Part shown: piece by piece, positions 33,970-45,918 of the stretch
Layout: each line of letters opens with the position of its first letter
How positions within the stretch are numbered: position 1 is the first letter of the stretch
Origin: Datisca glomerata
Lineage: Eukaryota > Streptophyta > Magnoliopsida > Cucurbitales > Datiscaceae
Direction: 5' to 3'
Assembly (NCBI GenBank): GCA_003255025.1
Contig: QANY01009435.1
Span: forward strand, 248,001 to 312,000
Length of the DNA: 64,000 nucleotides
Position numbers and translations under genes: made by a program
The notes under the pieces: model-generated
Seen by the model: only the letters and a program-made list of their open reading frames with translations
Databases searched by the model: none
Told to the model about the DNA's origin: nothing

Positions 33970-35030
33970 ATGACCAAATACGAGAAACGTGATTCAACTA
34001 CTATTATTTCCCAAATCACGTCCAATCAGGAAGCCATGGCCTCCGGCAACAGTAGTGCAGATAGTAACCTCATGTCCATTACTGGAGACAAACTGAATGG
34101 GAATAACTATCTCCAATGGTCCCATTCCGTAATGATGTTCCTATACTTAAAGGGCAAAGACGATTATTTCAACGGAGTTACTGCCAAACCGAACAAGACA
34201 GATGAAAAGTTCAAAGTATTGAATGCTGAAAATCATATGATCATGTCATGGCTCATTAATTCTATGACAAATGACATTGGAGAAAATTTTCTTCTATGGA
34301 ACAGTAAAGGATATTTGGGACACTACCAAGAAAACGTATTCTAGCAATGAGAATACGTTGGAACTGTTCGAGGTGGAGAGTGTTCTCCATGAATTCCGCC
34401 AAGGAGAATGAACTATGACAAAGTACTTCAATACACTCAATCGTTACTAGCAACAGCTGGACTTGTTCGATAAGCACAATTAGAGTTGTCCGGATGATGG
34501 AATCAGGTATAGACAAATTATTGAACGGAAAAGAATATACAAATTTCTTATTGGATTAAATAATAATCTCGATGAAGTATGAGAAAGAATCTTAGGATCC
34601 AAACCAATACTAAATATCAGGGAAGCATTTTCAGAAGTCTGGAGAAAGGAAAGTCGAAAGAAGATCATGAAGGGCTCTCAAGATTCTGTGACAAATCCTG
34701 AGAGTTCAGCCCTTGTAGTTAGAGGAAATCCATCCAACAACAATAATTACATACCAAAGAAAGGGCGACCATGGTGTGATCATTACCGACATCCTGGTCA
34801 CACCAAGGACATCTGCTGAAAGATTCACGTCAAGCCTGCAGATTGGAAGCCTTCCCGATTTTCCAATGACAAAGAAGAACGGGGCAACCTCGTCTCCATG
34901 GATGACAATTTTCACACGAATCCACTCCCTTCATCAAGGAACAGATAGAAGCCTTACGAAAATTGTTCAGCCAATCCTTGCATGCACCTGACCCCACTGT
35001 GGTTGGTACCGGTTCCTTGGCATAAAAAGG
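33970..35030 (+). pseudogene. Copia E gag
   Basis: Starts at 33970 or 34036. The frame holds a UBN2-type opening: LNGNNYLQWSHSVMMFLYLKG, then LNAENHMIMSWLINSM. It breaks near 34345 and continues in other frames (VHEFRQGE-like and LNNNLDEV-like segments). At 34770-34835 it gives a zinc-knuckle-like CDHYRHPGHTKDIC in which the second cysteine is tyrosine. Several stops are present. Order and content are normal for a plant Copia gag. Confidence 0.85.
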
Positions 35031-36150
35031 TAATTTTTTTAGTGTTTTAAAGGAGAAGCTAAGTCCTTGGATTATAGACTCAGGAGCATCCGATCATATG
35101 ACTGGAGATGAGAAGCTTTTTTCCACTTACAATCCATGCTATAAAATTTTAACTATGAAAATACACTCTCAAAGGTGGCTGGTACTTGTTCTGTTAGAGT
35201 TTTAGAGAACATCACTTTTGATTTAGTTCTCCTTGATCCAAAATTAAATTGCAATTTACTGTCCATTAGTAAACTCACTCGGGATCTTAACTGTGTTACT
35301 AAATTTGGCTCCAATCTGTGTGATTTTCAGGTCTTGGACTCGGGGAAGATGATTGGCAGTGCTAAGATGTGTTTGGGGCTCTATCTTCTAGAGGTCAATG
35401 ATCCTCGTCAAGGAATAACTCACCAATCCGATTTTTCAATGCCCAGTAGTCCTATTTCTTTGTATGTGAGCCGGTATACTAATGATAGTGCAATTATGTT
35501 GTGTCACTATAGGTTAGGTCGTCCAAATTTCTTGTATCTTGAGAAGTTGTTTCCTTCATTATTTTATAATAAAAATCCAAATGAGTTTCAATGTAAGGCC
35601 GGCCAATTTTCTAAACATTTCGTAATTCTTATCCTAACTGATCCTACAAAGTATCTCAACCTTTTTCCACGATCCATAGTGATGTATGGGGTCATTCTAG
35701 GATAAAAAAATGTTACTGGTTGTCGCTGGTTCATTTCATCTATTGATGATCACACTAGACTCATATAGGTATTCCTCATGAAATAAAAATCAGAGACAAA
35801 CCAGATTTTCAAAACCTTCAACACAATTATCTAAACACAATTCCAAGCAAAAATTCAAATTCTAAAAACTGGCAATGCCAAAGAGTATTTCAACTCCATT
35901 CTTAATTATTATCTCTTGAGTCATGGTATAGTTCATCAACGTTCCTGTGTCAACACTCTCCAGCAAAATGGTATTGCCGAAAGAAAAAATCAGCATCTTC
36001 TTGATGTTACTCGCTAATGTTCTCTACCCATATACCAAAAATTTTCTAGGGTGAAGCCATCCTCACTGCCGCATATCTCATAAATAGGATGTCATCTCGT
36101 ATTCTCAACTTCCAGACTCACTGTCAAATTCTCCTTGAGTCATTTCCCAA
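35031..36150 (+). pseudogene. Copia E protease and integrase
   Basis: The protease active site PWIIDSGASDHMTG is intact near 35065-35105. 35175-35705 encodes the protease end (LDPKLNCNLLSISKLTRDLNC) and pre-integrase (HYRLGRPNFLYLEKLFPSLF), in which the first zinc-binding histidine region is altered. Integrase core pieces (FISSIDDHTRLI near 35740, QQNGIAERK near 35960) follow in shifted frames. Confidence 0.85.
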
Positions 36151-38392
36151 TACTCGTCTCATCTCCACCATCCCATTCAAAGTTTTCGAGTGCTCTGCCT
36201 TTGTCAATGTACATCAATAACATAGGGACAAACTTAATCCTAGAGCTCTTAAATGTATTTTCATTGGGTATTCTCCAACTCAAAAATGATATAAGTGCTA
36301 CTCATTGGTCACTAAACAGTTCTATCACTCCATGGATGTCACCTTCTTTGAGCAACAATCTTATTTCCCCAAATCTGATATTCAGGGGGAGACTAATTTT
36401 ATCCAAGAATACCAGTTTTGGGTTATTAAATAATCATCTCATTTCTCTCCTAATTCTGACCAACCCTGCCCATCACTAAATCATGAATCCATTCCTCCTC
36501 AAAATCTCTTCTTTAAATCTCCTTCTTAAGATCAAACCAATAATCCACCTCAAAATCTAGAATCAACACCGAATGATGAGTTGATTACTTACTCAATGAG
36601 GAGAAAGAACCAAAAGGAGATGGAACAACAAGCATCTCTTGAGAAAACCCAAGAGTCTAACCCAAGTCCTAGATCAAGTGAAGATCCATCAGGTAACTAT
36701 AATCCTGAAACTAATAATGATAGTGACTTTCTTATTGCTGTGAGAAAATGTGTAAGATCATGCACAAAACACCCTATATACACATTTGTGTCATATGAAT
36801 AACTGTCATCGAAGTTCAAATCATTTATTGCCAAACTCGACAACCTCCAAGTTCCTAATAATATACAAGAATCTCTCGGCTCACCTGAGTGGAAATCAGC
36901 AATATATGAAGAAATCCATGCACTTGAGAAAAATGGAACCTATGAAATCTCATAATTACCAGCCGGAAAATGCCCAGTAGGCTATAAATGGATCTTCACA
37001 ATCAAATATAATGAAGATGGGAGTGTTAATTGATTCAAGGCATGGGTGGTTGTAAAGGGATTCACCGAATCATACGAAATTGACTATGAGGAGACATTTA
37101 CCCCTATAGCCAAGTCAAACACAGTTCGGGTTCTACTATCTTTGGCTGTAAACCTTGACTGGCCTCTCCACCAAATAGATGTCAAGAATACCTTCTTAAA
37201 TTGGGACCTAGCTAAAAAGATTTACATGTAAATTCTTCCAGGATTTGAGACACAAACTACTCGCAACAAAGTTTATAAACTTAAAAGATCCCTATATGGG
37301 CTCAAGCAATCTCCATGAGCCTGGCTTGAAAGATTCACAAAGGTAGTTAAGAAACATGGCTACTCTCAATGTCAGACTGACCATACTCTATTTGTCAAAC
37401 ACTCTCATGCAGGAAAATTTGTTGTCCTCATTGTATTTGTGAATGGCATAATTCTAACAATAGATTATAAAGAGGAAATCAGCACCATCAAAAGTTTTCT
37501 AGCTATAGAATTTGAGATCAAGGACCTTGGGAATCTCAAATACTTCCTAGCCATGGAGATTGCAAGGTCAAGAAAGGGAATCTCTGTCTCACAAAGAAAA
37601 TATGTTCTAGATCTCTTAAAAGAGACTGGAATACTCGGGTGTAAGCCGACAGATACTACTATGAATCCAACAACCAAACTAGGAGCTAAGGAAAATTGTG
37701 CACCAGTGGATAAAGGGAGATACCAAATATTAGTGGGTAAACTAATATACTTATCTCACACATGACCAGATATTGATTTTTCTGTCAGTATGGTAAGTCA
37801 TTTCATTAATAATCCAAATGAAGAACACATGGAGGCTGTGTATAGAATCCTGAGAAACCTGAAACTAACACCAGATAAAGGATTATTTTTTTAGAAGAAC
37901 TAAAGAAGAGATATTGAAGTTTTCAGCGATGCAGATTGGGCAGGATCAGTACAAGACCGAAGATCAACTTCAAGGTACTGCACATATGTGTGGGGTAATC
38001 TGGTCACATGGAGAAGTAAGAAGTAATCAATGGTGTCAAGAAGCAGTACAGAAGCTGAATTTCGAGCAATGACACACGGCATTTATAAGGGAATATGGTT
38101 AAGAAGGGTGCTAAAGGATTTAAAGATTTCAGATGAAGAACCTATAAAAATGTTCTATTATAATCAGTCAGCAATCAACATTGCTAAAAATCTAGTACAT
38201 CATGATAGAACAAAACATGTGAAAATTGATCGACTTTTTATAAAGGAAAAGATAGATGAAGGAATAATCAAGGTGATGAATGTGCCTATATGCCTTCAAA
38301 CAGCTGACATTCTTACCAAGGCTCTACCAGGAAAGGTGTTTGATGATCTGAGTCCCAAGTTGGGGTTAATAAATATTTATCGTCTAGCTTGA
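36151..38392 (+). pseudogene. Copia E linker, RT and RNase H
   Basis: After the integrase end and an acidic linker (36581-36802), RT pieces follow. 36890-37030 has WKSAIYEEIHALEKNGTYEI. 37046-37231 has VKGFTESYEIDYEETFTPIAK and QIDVKNTFLNWDL. Near 37430 the YVDD box reads as FVNGIIL, a lost catalytic box. 37439-37765 has IKDLGNLKYFLAMEIARS. RNase H: an Asp-Ala-Asp-Trp near 37930, then RSSTEAEFRAMTHGIYKGIWLRRVL from 38030 to a stop at 38390. It ends eight bases before the 3' LTR. Multiple stops (36789, 37037, 37318, 37765). Confidence 0.88.
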
Positions 38393-38399
38393 GGGGGTG

Positions 38400-38617
38400 T
38401 GTAGAATTATAGGGGGATTTAATTTAATGATCTGTCAGTAATTTTATGGGTTAAAATTAAGGAGATCTACAGTTAATAGATAATGTTTTCTTATCCCATG
38501 ATTTTAGAGGATTTGGTAGTCTGTTATCAAATTCCTAAATTTGAGTTTCCAGTTTTTTCTGTTTTAGGTAGTTTTTTAATCATTATTTAATATATTAGAA
38601 TATTGAGTTTTTCGATA
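38400..38617 (+). repeat. Copia E 3' LTR, shortened
   Basis: 218 bp, TGTAGAATTATAGG to TTCGATA, preceded by a purine tract CTTGAGGGGG. It lacks about 85 bp found in the 5' LTR (around 33815-33890), including the TATA-like region. The right target site TGGAC at 38618-38622 opens the LRR part of the CNL gene. Confidence 0.85.
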
Positions 38618-38666
38618 TGGACCTTTCTGGTACTCCAATTCGATATGGACCTTTCTGGTACTCCAA
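38611..38666 (+). repeat. 28-bp tandem duplication at LTR/gene junction
   Basis: Two exact copies of a 28-bp unit starting TTCGATATGG (38611-38638 and 38639-38666). Each holds the last 7 bases of the E LTR plus 21 bases of the CNL gene. It arose after E inserted. Its length is not a multiple of three. Confidence 0.92.
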
Positions 38667-39606
38667 TTGAGACACTTCCGGATACAATTTGCCAACTGTG
38701 GAATCTACAAGCTTTGAAATTAGAACATTGTGGAGATCTGAAAAAGTTACCCGAGGGCATGAGAAGCTTGTGAAGACTGCGACATCTTCATTTACGCGGT
38801 TGCAATACATTTAAGCAAATGCCACCGTACATTGGGAAACTAAGTAGTCTAAGAACTTTGGGTGTTTTAATTGTTGAGAGAAGCAAAAGGTTGTCAGGTT
38901 GATGAAGTACAAAACTTGAATATTGGGGGAGAGCTAAGTATTAAACGACTCGAGAGAGTGGAAGGCTTGGAAATTGCAAAAGCAGCTAATCTTTCAAGAA
39001 AACGAGACCTTCGTTCCTTAAGTCTAGTGTGGTCAAGTGATGATGAAAAAGAGGGAAATGCAGAGGACGTACTTGAAGGGCTTCAACCTCACCCAAATCT
39101 TAAATCTTTGAATATATGGGGGTATCAAGGCATCAACTTCCCACATTGGTTGAGAAATCCAATTCTTGAAAACATAGTTAAGCTTTCTCTAAATAATTGT
39201 CGTGAGTGCGTGCAGTTTCCATCATTAGGCACACTTCCATATTTAAGAAAGTGGGGGCATGTGGATTGAGAGGTGTAAAATATTTGGACACGCAATCTCA
39301 GTACATAGGGTTGTAAAAGCAGCTTTCCCGTCACCAGAGCATCTCATAATCAGTGGGTTGCCAAATTTGTAAAGATTGTGGGAAGAGGAATTATTAGTAG
39401 GACAAGGAAGATTATTCCCTTGTCTCTCTACATTAGAAATCTACGACTGTCCCAAGTTGAGCAGTCTTTCGACCATCATTCAGAACCTTACCAGTTTAAA
39501 GACGTTGCTGATCATACGATGCCCCCAACTGAAAAAAAGATGTGAAGAAGGAACAGGAGAGGACTGGGTGAAGATAGCACATGTCCCCCGTTTGCTTCTC
39601 ATGTAG
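38618..39606 (+). pseudogene. CNL resistance gene, LRR domain and C-terminus
   Basis: Continues the LRR domain cut at 33629. Residues LSGTPIETLPDTICQLWNLQ, then ALKLEHCGDLKKLPEGM and MPPYIGKLSSLRTLG, then 38871-39269 (GGELSIKRLERVEGLEIAKA, LKSLNIWGYQGINFPHWL). The end is LTSLKTLLIIRCPQLKKRC and EDWVKIAHVP to a stop at 39604-39606. This closing sequence is typical of RGA-type CNLs. LRRs supply recognition and autoinhibition. A stop near 38773 and frameshifts near 38870, 39265 and 39370 break it. Confidence 0.92.
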
Positions 39607-40545
39607 CAAACAGCAGCAGCTAAAGAAAAAGGCTTATTATCTTAAGGTCTCTCTTTCAATCTTTTTTTTTTTAATTTTAATTTTATTAGTCAAATATTTA
39701 TTTCACATTTACCTGAACTTCTTCCCCTTTGGTAAGCATTCAACTACTTTTTTTCCCTTGTGTAGATATGAAGAAGAAATAAAGACGCAAAATGGATGGA
39801 TGGTTGGAAGGGAGCCCTACTAAATATTTTCATTGGCAGCTACCATTAACAAGGAAAGTAATGCACGAGGAGTTTCAAATACAGTGGACAATTGGAACGT
39901 ATAGGCAATCTTTCTGTTCTGTCGATGATCCTCCAAGCTAGCTTTGGTGCTTTCTTTGAAAATGCATTTTTAATATCTCTATCTTATTCTTGTCTTGTGC
40001 TTGTTAAATACACAAGGATTATAGTGGACCAACCTTTATTTACTTGGTAAAGGACAACTGTTGAGAAAGCAGCTAAACAAAATAACTGGAAATTCTTGCT
40101 AACATACCAAAAATGCAAATTCTATTTCCTGGAAAGAGACTGACGTCTGTGTCATAAAGAATAATTCAATTTCATCCCATCTTGAGAATGGAAATAAAAG
40201 TAATCTATAGAGTGTTTTGGGGAGCAAGGAGAGTAAAGAAAGAGAGACATTCCGTTGTATGGTTATAGTTCATAACATCAAATATGAAAACCCAAAAAGG
40301 ACTATAGTCATCTGAGGATAACTGAGCCATCTAAAAATGAAAGGTACATCATATCTCCTCAAATGATAATCAAAAGAATGATTTTTAAGATCTCTGATTT
40401 TGGAAAAACTGTGAAGTGAAGCTCATCCCCAACCATCAATGGTGCTGGTTGCTGTATTTCTGTCTTCTATGAAACAAAATTTTGGAATTTCCAACTTTCT
40501 TAATGTGAAAGCCGATGGCAATAATCTGCGGCTAAGGTAGGTTTG
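39607..40545. other. Intergenic, tail to tail CNL and BRX-like gene
   Basis: 3' flank of the CNL and 3' UTR side of the BRX-like gene. A long T-rich run (39660-39690) and a few AATAAA-like words (39778, 40192) are present. No further gene was recognised. Confidence 0.5.
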
Positions 40546-43500
40546 TTAAAGGTATTGTGCCTGTATTCTCTCTCTGTTCTCTTCCCACCATTGCTTCGCA
40601 CGTAACTCTCCAAACCTTTCACGGCTGCGCAAATAAAACAAAACGTTCTGAGTTAGAATTATCATCCCTTTAAGAAAAGCACAAAACTGTAATAAGAAGC
40701 GTCTATAGTGTTGAGTTGCACAATTACATCACTTCTGTACCAGAAAGAAACAACTTTTAAATATTCTGAACAAGCCTTCTATGTTTTAGGTTGAAGCTCA
40801 TAGTTTCTAAGTATGACAATGTATATGTCGATTCGGAATTAAGGTGCAGATTTAGCTTACCTGAATCTAACACGCCGAAGCTCTCGAGTGCCATCAGCGA
40901 GCTGCCTAATAGTAATATAGACACCAGGCTCATCTTCCTCTATCCATTCTGCCTCTATATCACTGGCATTACTAACAGAAACTGAAGCTTCATCTCTAGA
41001 TGAGGTTGTTGTCCGCGATGCCTCCATAGATGGTGCTTCACCTCTATGACCACCACCTGCACCATAAGCACTTGACCCGGCATTGAAGTGGTGGCTGCCA
41101 CCTTGATCCAAAGAATCTGATGGGAAATACCCTTTACTTCCCGACGGTCTGTAGTTGTTCCTAGGAGTCCACTCTTTATTTAATGAACCCATGGGACTGT
41201 CCATGGCCGATCCCATTTTTGAGTAAAAAGAGTCTCTCTGCAGTTGAGTTCACAATATATTATCTCCTAGCACTAAAATCAGATTGTGAATTGTCTAAGA
41301 GCCCCTAATGATTCTAATATCATAAAATAGATTGAAACAGCTTCTGACTGAACTTATCCTTGCTTATCCAATTGGATAGATTTCAGTTTTTCACAAACAA
41401 AATGATGGCATATTTCCAATCCTTTCCGTAGGTTACAGAAACAACCACTCACTTATAGCATAGCATAGCATCACAATAAGATTAGAAGGAAGCACTCTTC
41501 AGATTTTACAATATGGAATCATCAACACAAGATGTAAAGCATAAAGCAATTTAGTTTCCTATCAGCAAATGATGGTCTAGCAATTTTTTTCAATCACAAG
41601 CAGCGCTAGCACAAGTGATTTGACCATCACCATAATTACTGAATGACTCTGTTTTGTTTCGGTAATTAAGTGATAAATGTTTATCATTATGTTCCGTATG
41701 TTAGAGCAACAGCAACTTGTGAACTGACAAATAATGTTTCTCATATATGCCATTAGAAGCCAGACACTTCAAGACCATAATCCAGTGATTTAAAATTCAG
41801 GAGGACTAATATGGTGAGAAACTACGATGACAAAATGACTTCAGCGTCAAATGTGTGTTTGGCTTACCGCGTCCTCAGACCTCGAAGGAGTGTTGAGAGC
41901 CTGTCGGTTGAATCTCTGGACATTGTAGAGCTCCATAATTCTGTCAAAATTTTCACCCCACCATTGCTGTGCTTGCCATTTGTTAAACATTTCTCGGCTT
42001 CAAAACAAATTATCAACTTAGTCAGTTTTTGCTTGTACACTTTCACTTAATACCATTTACAAAGATTAGTCGATGCAGTAGAATGGAAATCCTTCAACTT
42101 ACCTGAAACGAATTCGTTTTAGATCATTGCCCCCATTAGGGAGTGAGATAAAAGTAATGTGGACACCAGGCTCCACTTGCGCCATCCACTCCTTGGGCTC
42201 ATCATCATCCTCTAGCACCACATCACAAGATTGGGCGGAAATAGATTCCATTCCCGGAGTTCGATCGCCAGCCACTACTCGAGTAAATCTAGAGTCCGAC
42301 CTTGTAGTTGGGTGGTGACTAGAGCTTGTGAAGTCCCAAGCAGGAGTTGAACTTGAGCTTGCACCTCCTATGAAGGGATATGGAACTCCTTCTGATGCCA
42401 TATCAAAGTCAGGGTAAGGTCTCTGTCCTTTCTTGTAGCTGGTGGTCCCTGTGCATGGCTTGCATTGTTTATATGCACCAGAGAATTTTAAAGCCATGTC
42501 CTTTATCTGCTCAGCATCGACACCCAAAATCAATAAAAAGAGACTAAAGGCACAATGAGAAGCATTCCTACTAGAAAATTTTCGTCCATTTAAGTAGAGA
42601 CATAGCATAAACAACAACCAAAACATATATAGTTAAAAATAAACACTTGTTTTTTTTCTTCTTTTGAATACCGAATATGTCCCTTATATAGCTATAACTT
42701 TTTTTAATAAATATTAGCGTTTTAACTAAGAATAGGTGATCATCATCAAAGGGAGCCCAGTAGACATGGACAATTGGGCAATTAAGTGATAGGGAAGAGA
42801 CAATGTGCTCAATAATGGGTTCTGCATGCAATATGCATATGTTGCATGTGAAGTGGTCCGACCTGTTAATATGATGTATTAAATTAGAACAGTGGAAATT
42901 GCATGAGTCATAGTCATCTTCATAACTCGGTCGTAGACAGGCAGCTTAATGTTGGCTCTTCCAAGTGCTCTCGAATATCTATTTATAAAAATCAAGCATT
43001 TCCAACATAAAATCTCCTTTTCTATATGCGAATAGGGGATTTGTCTAAGCCAAATTGATTCAGGTAACTAACACTTTCCGAAAAAAACAAAATTTAAAAT
43101 AAGAGACAGGAATTCAAATGGTGGGTCTCAAAGAAATCATTCGTTTTCTTTTCCTAATGTGTCTTGTATTGTGTCCATACTAAATGTTCTATGCAGAGGA
43201 CCCCACTCCTTATGTTACCGAGAAAGATTAAGGAAGGCATTAACAGATAATCAGATTATTAAAGTCAGATATGTGAGCAAAGACTGAGTACTATCTTATT
43301 TTCACAAAAAGAAATGGTTTAGGAACTGATATATAGCAGTATATCTTTTTTAAGTCTTGAATGACTGCTAACCAAATTAAACTGAATATTTTTTTAAAAA
43401 AATAATTACATCAAATTTAATGAGTGAAACTGGGCACATTTTCATAAATCAAAGTGAAAGAATTACTCTAAACAAATGATCTGCTATGATAATATTATTT

Positions 43501-44303
43501 TAATAATATGTTAAGTTGAATTAGATGATGATGATCAATCTAACTGAGATATCCTGATACACCTATTAATATTTACCACCAACAATTTTTAGAAAAATGA
43601 ATATTGATTGGTTTTGCATCTAATATTATACAAATAAAACAATTTTAACTTTTTTTTTATTTGTGTCAATGAAATTTACAGCTGAAATTCAGCGTGGAGC
43701 AGATTACAAATTGAAAAGACAAACGAGAGAGTATTTGTAATGTATGTTTGAGGAGGTGTGGGGTTGAACCCAAAGACCAAAGTTCACCATCATTGTACGA
43801 CGTGTCGCCAAGGAAAACCACATGACACCGGCAAGACGTGAGTGCACGTGATCAAATTAAGAAACAAGGAGACAAAGAGCAGCAAGACATGAATGGTAGT
43901 CCTATGTCACATGCACCATTTTCATCTCTAAATTAATTATTTTTTATAACTATTCATTCACACATAATATATGTATTATATAAAAATTTATTGATTAAAT
44001 GATATAATATTATTATTAAATAAATGTGATATTATATGTACACATCAGATATTCGAAAGATGGTCCCCACAAAATAGGGAGTGTGGATGGGGTCATGATT
44101 TTGTTTGTTTTCGCAAAAATGGAAAAAGAAACTGAAAAAGCAAAGTTTGTAGACCAAGGAACAGAGATAGAGAGGGATTATTAAGAAAGAACCTGCGCCG
44201 TCAGGCTTTTGACGGCTTCTTTTGTACTTGGTGTGCCACTCCCACGCGCTCCTCCTTCCTCTTCCTCTGCAACTTGCTTCGTGCATGCTACGCATGTAAA
44301 CAT
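40546..44303 (-). CDS. BRX: BREVIS RADIX-like protein, 366 aa, five coding exons
   Basis: Exons (minus): 44303-44193, 42506-42103, 41997-41868, 41237-40861, 40624-40546; every junction is GT-AG and the phases fit, giving 366 aa. The start MFTCVACTKQ and the following SLTAQIKDMALKFSGAYKQCKPC are the conserved N-terminal blocks; cysteines there anchor family members to the plasma membrane. Two BRX domains follow: residues about 143-200 (EWMAQVEPGVHITFISLP, QWWGENFDRIMELYN) and 312-366 (EWIEEDEPGVYITIRQLADG, AKQWWEENRERIQAQYL). The domains mediate protein interaction. BRX proteins regulate auxin and brassinosteroid-linked growth, vascular development and cell polarity. Length matches the family (about 340-370 aa). 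Which paralogue (BRX or BRX-like) cannot be told. All key residues look intact. Confidence 0.95.
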
Positions 44304-44328
44304 CTTCCCCTTCTTTACCTTCTTACCC

Positions 44329-45415
44329 CTGCAATTCAATTCTAATTACTCTCTTGTTCCTAATACAAAGGAATCTGATTTATCTACACCAAGACCCAAG
44401 TATGAAGAAATATTAATTGGTTTATTTCAATACTTGGGGTTGGAGGGGGAACAAATGGGACCAACAAAGAAAGAGAAAAAGGAAAAGAGGGACTCTCGGG
44501 ATCAGAGACGACTGAGAAAGAAAGAAAGATTGATTGTGTAGAAATAGAATAGAGAGAGGGACCAAGTGGCATTCTTGAAAGTGGTCGTATGAAAGAGATT
44601 GAGTGTGCTATTTGCTTTGCTTTATATGTTCTTAAAGCTCAATAAAGAATCAAATGTTTGTCTTAGCCGAATTTCCTGACATCAAACCCATTTAAGAAAA
44701 AAATCCATCAAGTAAAAAATAAACATACAATTTAATGCTCGGAATCAGTGAAGAAAACAGAAGGTTTTATAATTTCTTAATGAAATAAAAAGAAAATAAA
44801 CCAAGTAAATGAGAGAGAGTAAGTGAGAGGGATAGAACACAGAGGTTTTCAATTCATATGCTCATTTTAATTTGATTTTTTCAATGGGAGTATTAAATTC
44901 AATCTTTAATATTCGAAAAAGACTTGTCGAAGCAGATACCCCAACTGTGATTATGGTACTTTACCCCTCCTAGAACCCCACCACTCTCATCCATGCTTAT
45001 TACTCACTAATCCCTTTCACCTCCCCCCACCCCTTACTCTGCTTTCTCTCTATTCTGTTATGTTCTTTAATCTCTCAAATTTGCTCTCTTCTTCAACATT
45101 GATAATAGCGATATACCCATATCCCATTTCCATCACTACTGACCCCTACTTAACAACTGCAAATCTAGATCAGTCTAGCTGACACGCAGACTACGACTCA
45201 GATTGTTATTCAGACTGCTGAAGTGGGATAATGTAGCAGAATCTAACTCTATTAATTAAAAGATACTTTCTAAATCCGAATGATTTTGCAACCAAAGCAA
45301 ACGAGAGTCGGGAAAATGCATGAATGAACGTCTAATGCTCTGCTTGGTTGCTCAATAAAATGAAGCAATAAACAGAAGAATCAAAACAAATAAGGAGGTG
45401 GGAAGATCACTTTAC
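44329..45415 (-). other. Probable intron in the BRX-like 5' leader
   Basis: The minus strand shows an acceptor-like TTGCAG ending at 44329, 25 bp before the start codon, and a donor-like GAAG/GTAAAG at 45416/45415. A leader exon at 45416 to about 45880 would then be joined to the coding exon. A leader intron this close to the ATG is common in plant regulatory genes. It is predicted from splice motifs only. Confidence 0.5.
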
Positions 45416-45679
45416 CTTCTTCAACAACTTGAATCTCTTCAAAGATTGAGAAAATCACTCACTGCGAACAAAATCTTTTGGCTTCTTGTATACTAATTCC
45501 TACAAGTTTCGCTGCTCCCAAAACAGTGGACCAAACCAATAATAACAAACTTACTCTCTCTCACTCACTCTCCTCTCTCTCAGGCTCTCAGCACAACACA
45601 GCAGTAAATTAGTAATCCCTTGAATTTCTCCGAGAAAGATCAGCTCAAAACATAAAAATGCAATCTTTAAAATCCCCAA

Positions 45680-45715
45680 TTACTGATTCATTCCTAATTT
45701 TGGGTTTAAACCCAT
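45680..45715 (-). other. Upstream ORF in the BRX-like leader
   Basis: If transcription starts near 45880, the leader holds a short frame of 11 codons (MGLNPKLGMNQ) before the main start, and a two-codon frame at about 45653. Such frames can lower translation. Depends on the predicted start site. Confidence 0.35.
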
Positions 45716-45906
45716 CAAATCGAACGTTGGGAAAAGGGGGGAAAGGAGAAATAATTGAAGAAAAATTTCGAATGGAGGCCGGGAATGTCCAGAAAAGGAA
45801 AAGGGAATCGAAAAGTGATAGAGCTGCGGGATTTTCGTTAGAACGACGCCTAAATAATCGGAATTTTACAGACAGCAGAACAGAAGAGAATAAGCCGGGA
45901 TCCCAA

Positions 45907-45918
45907 CTATTTATATAG
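45907..45918 (-). promoter_or_regulatory. TATA box of the BRX-like gene
   Basis: The minus strand reads CTATATAAATAG, a strong plant TATA box, about 1.6 kb upstream of the start codon. With the leader intron removed, the mRNA leader would be about 490 bases. Expected transcription start about 45880. Confidence 0.6.

Noticed and set aside
44032..44295. 87-residue minus-strand frame over the BRX-like first exon
   Set aside because: It is in a different phase; the frame from 44303 gives the conserved MFTCVACTKQ start and splices in phase.
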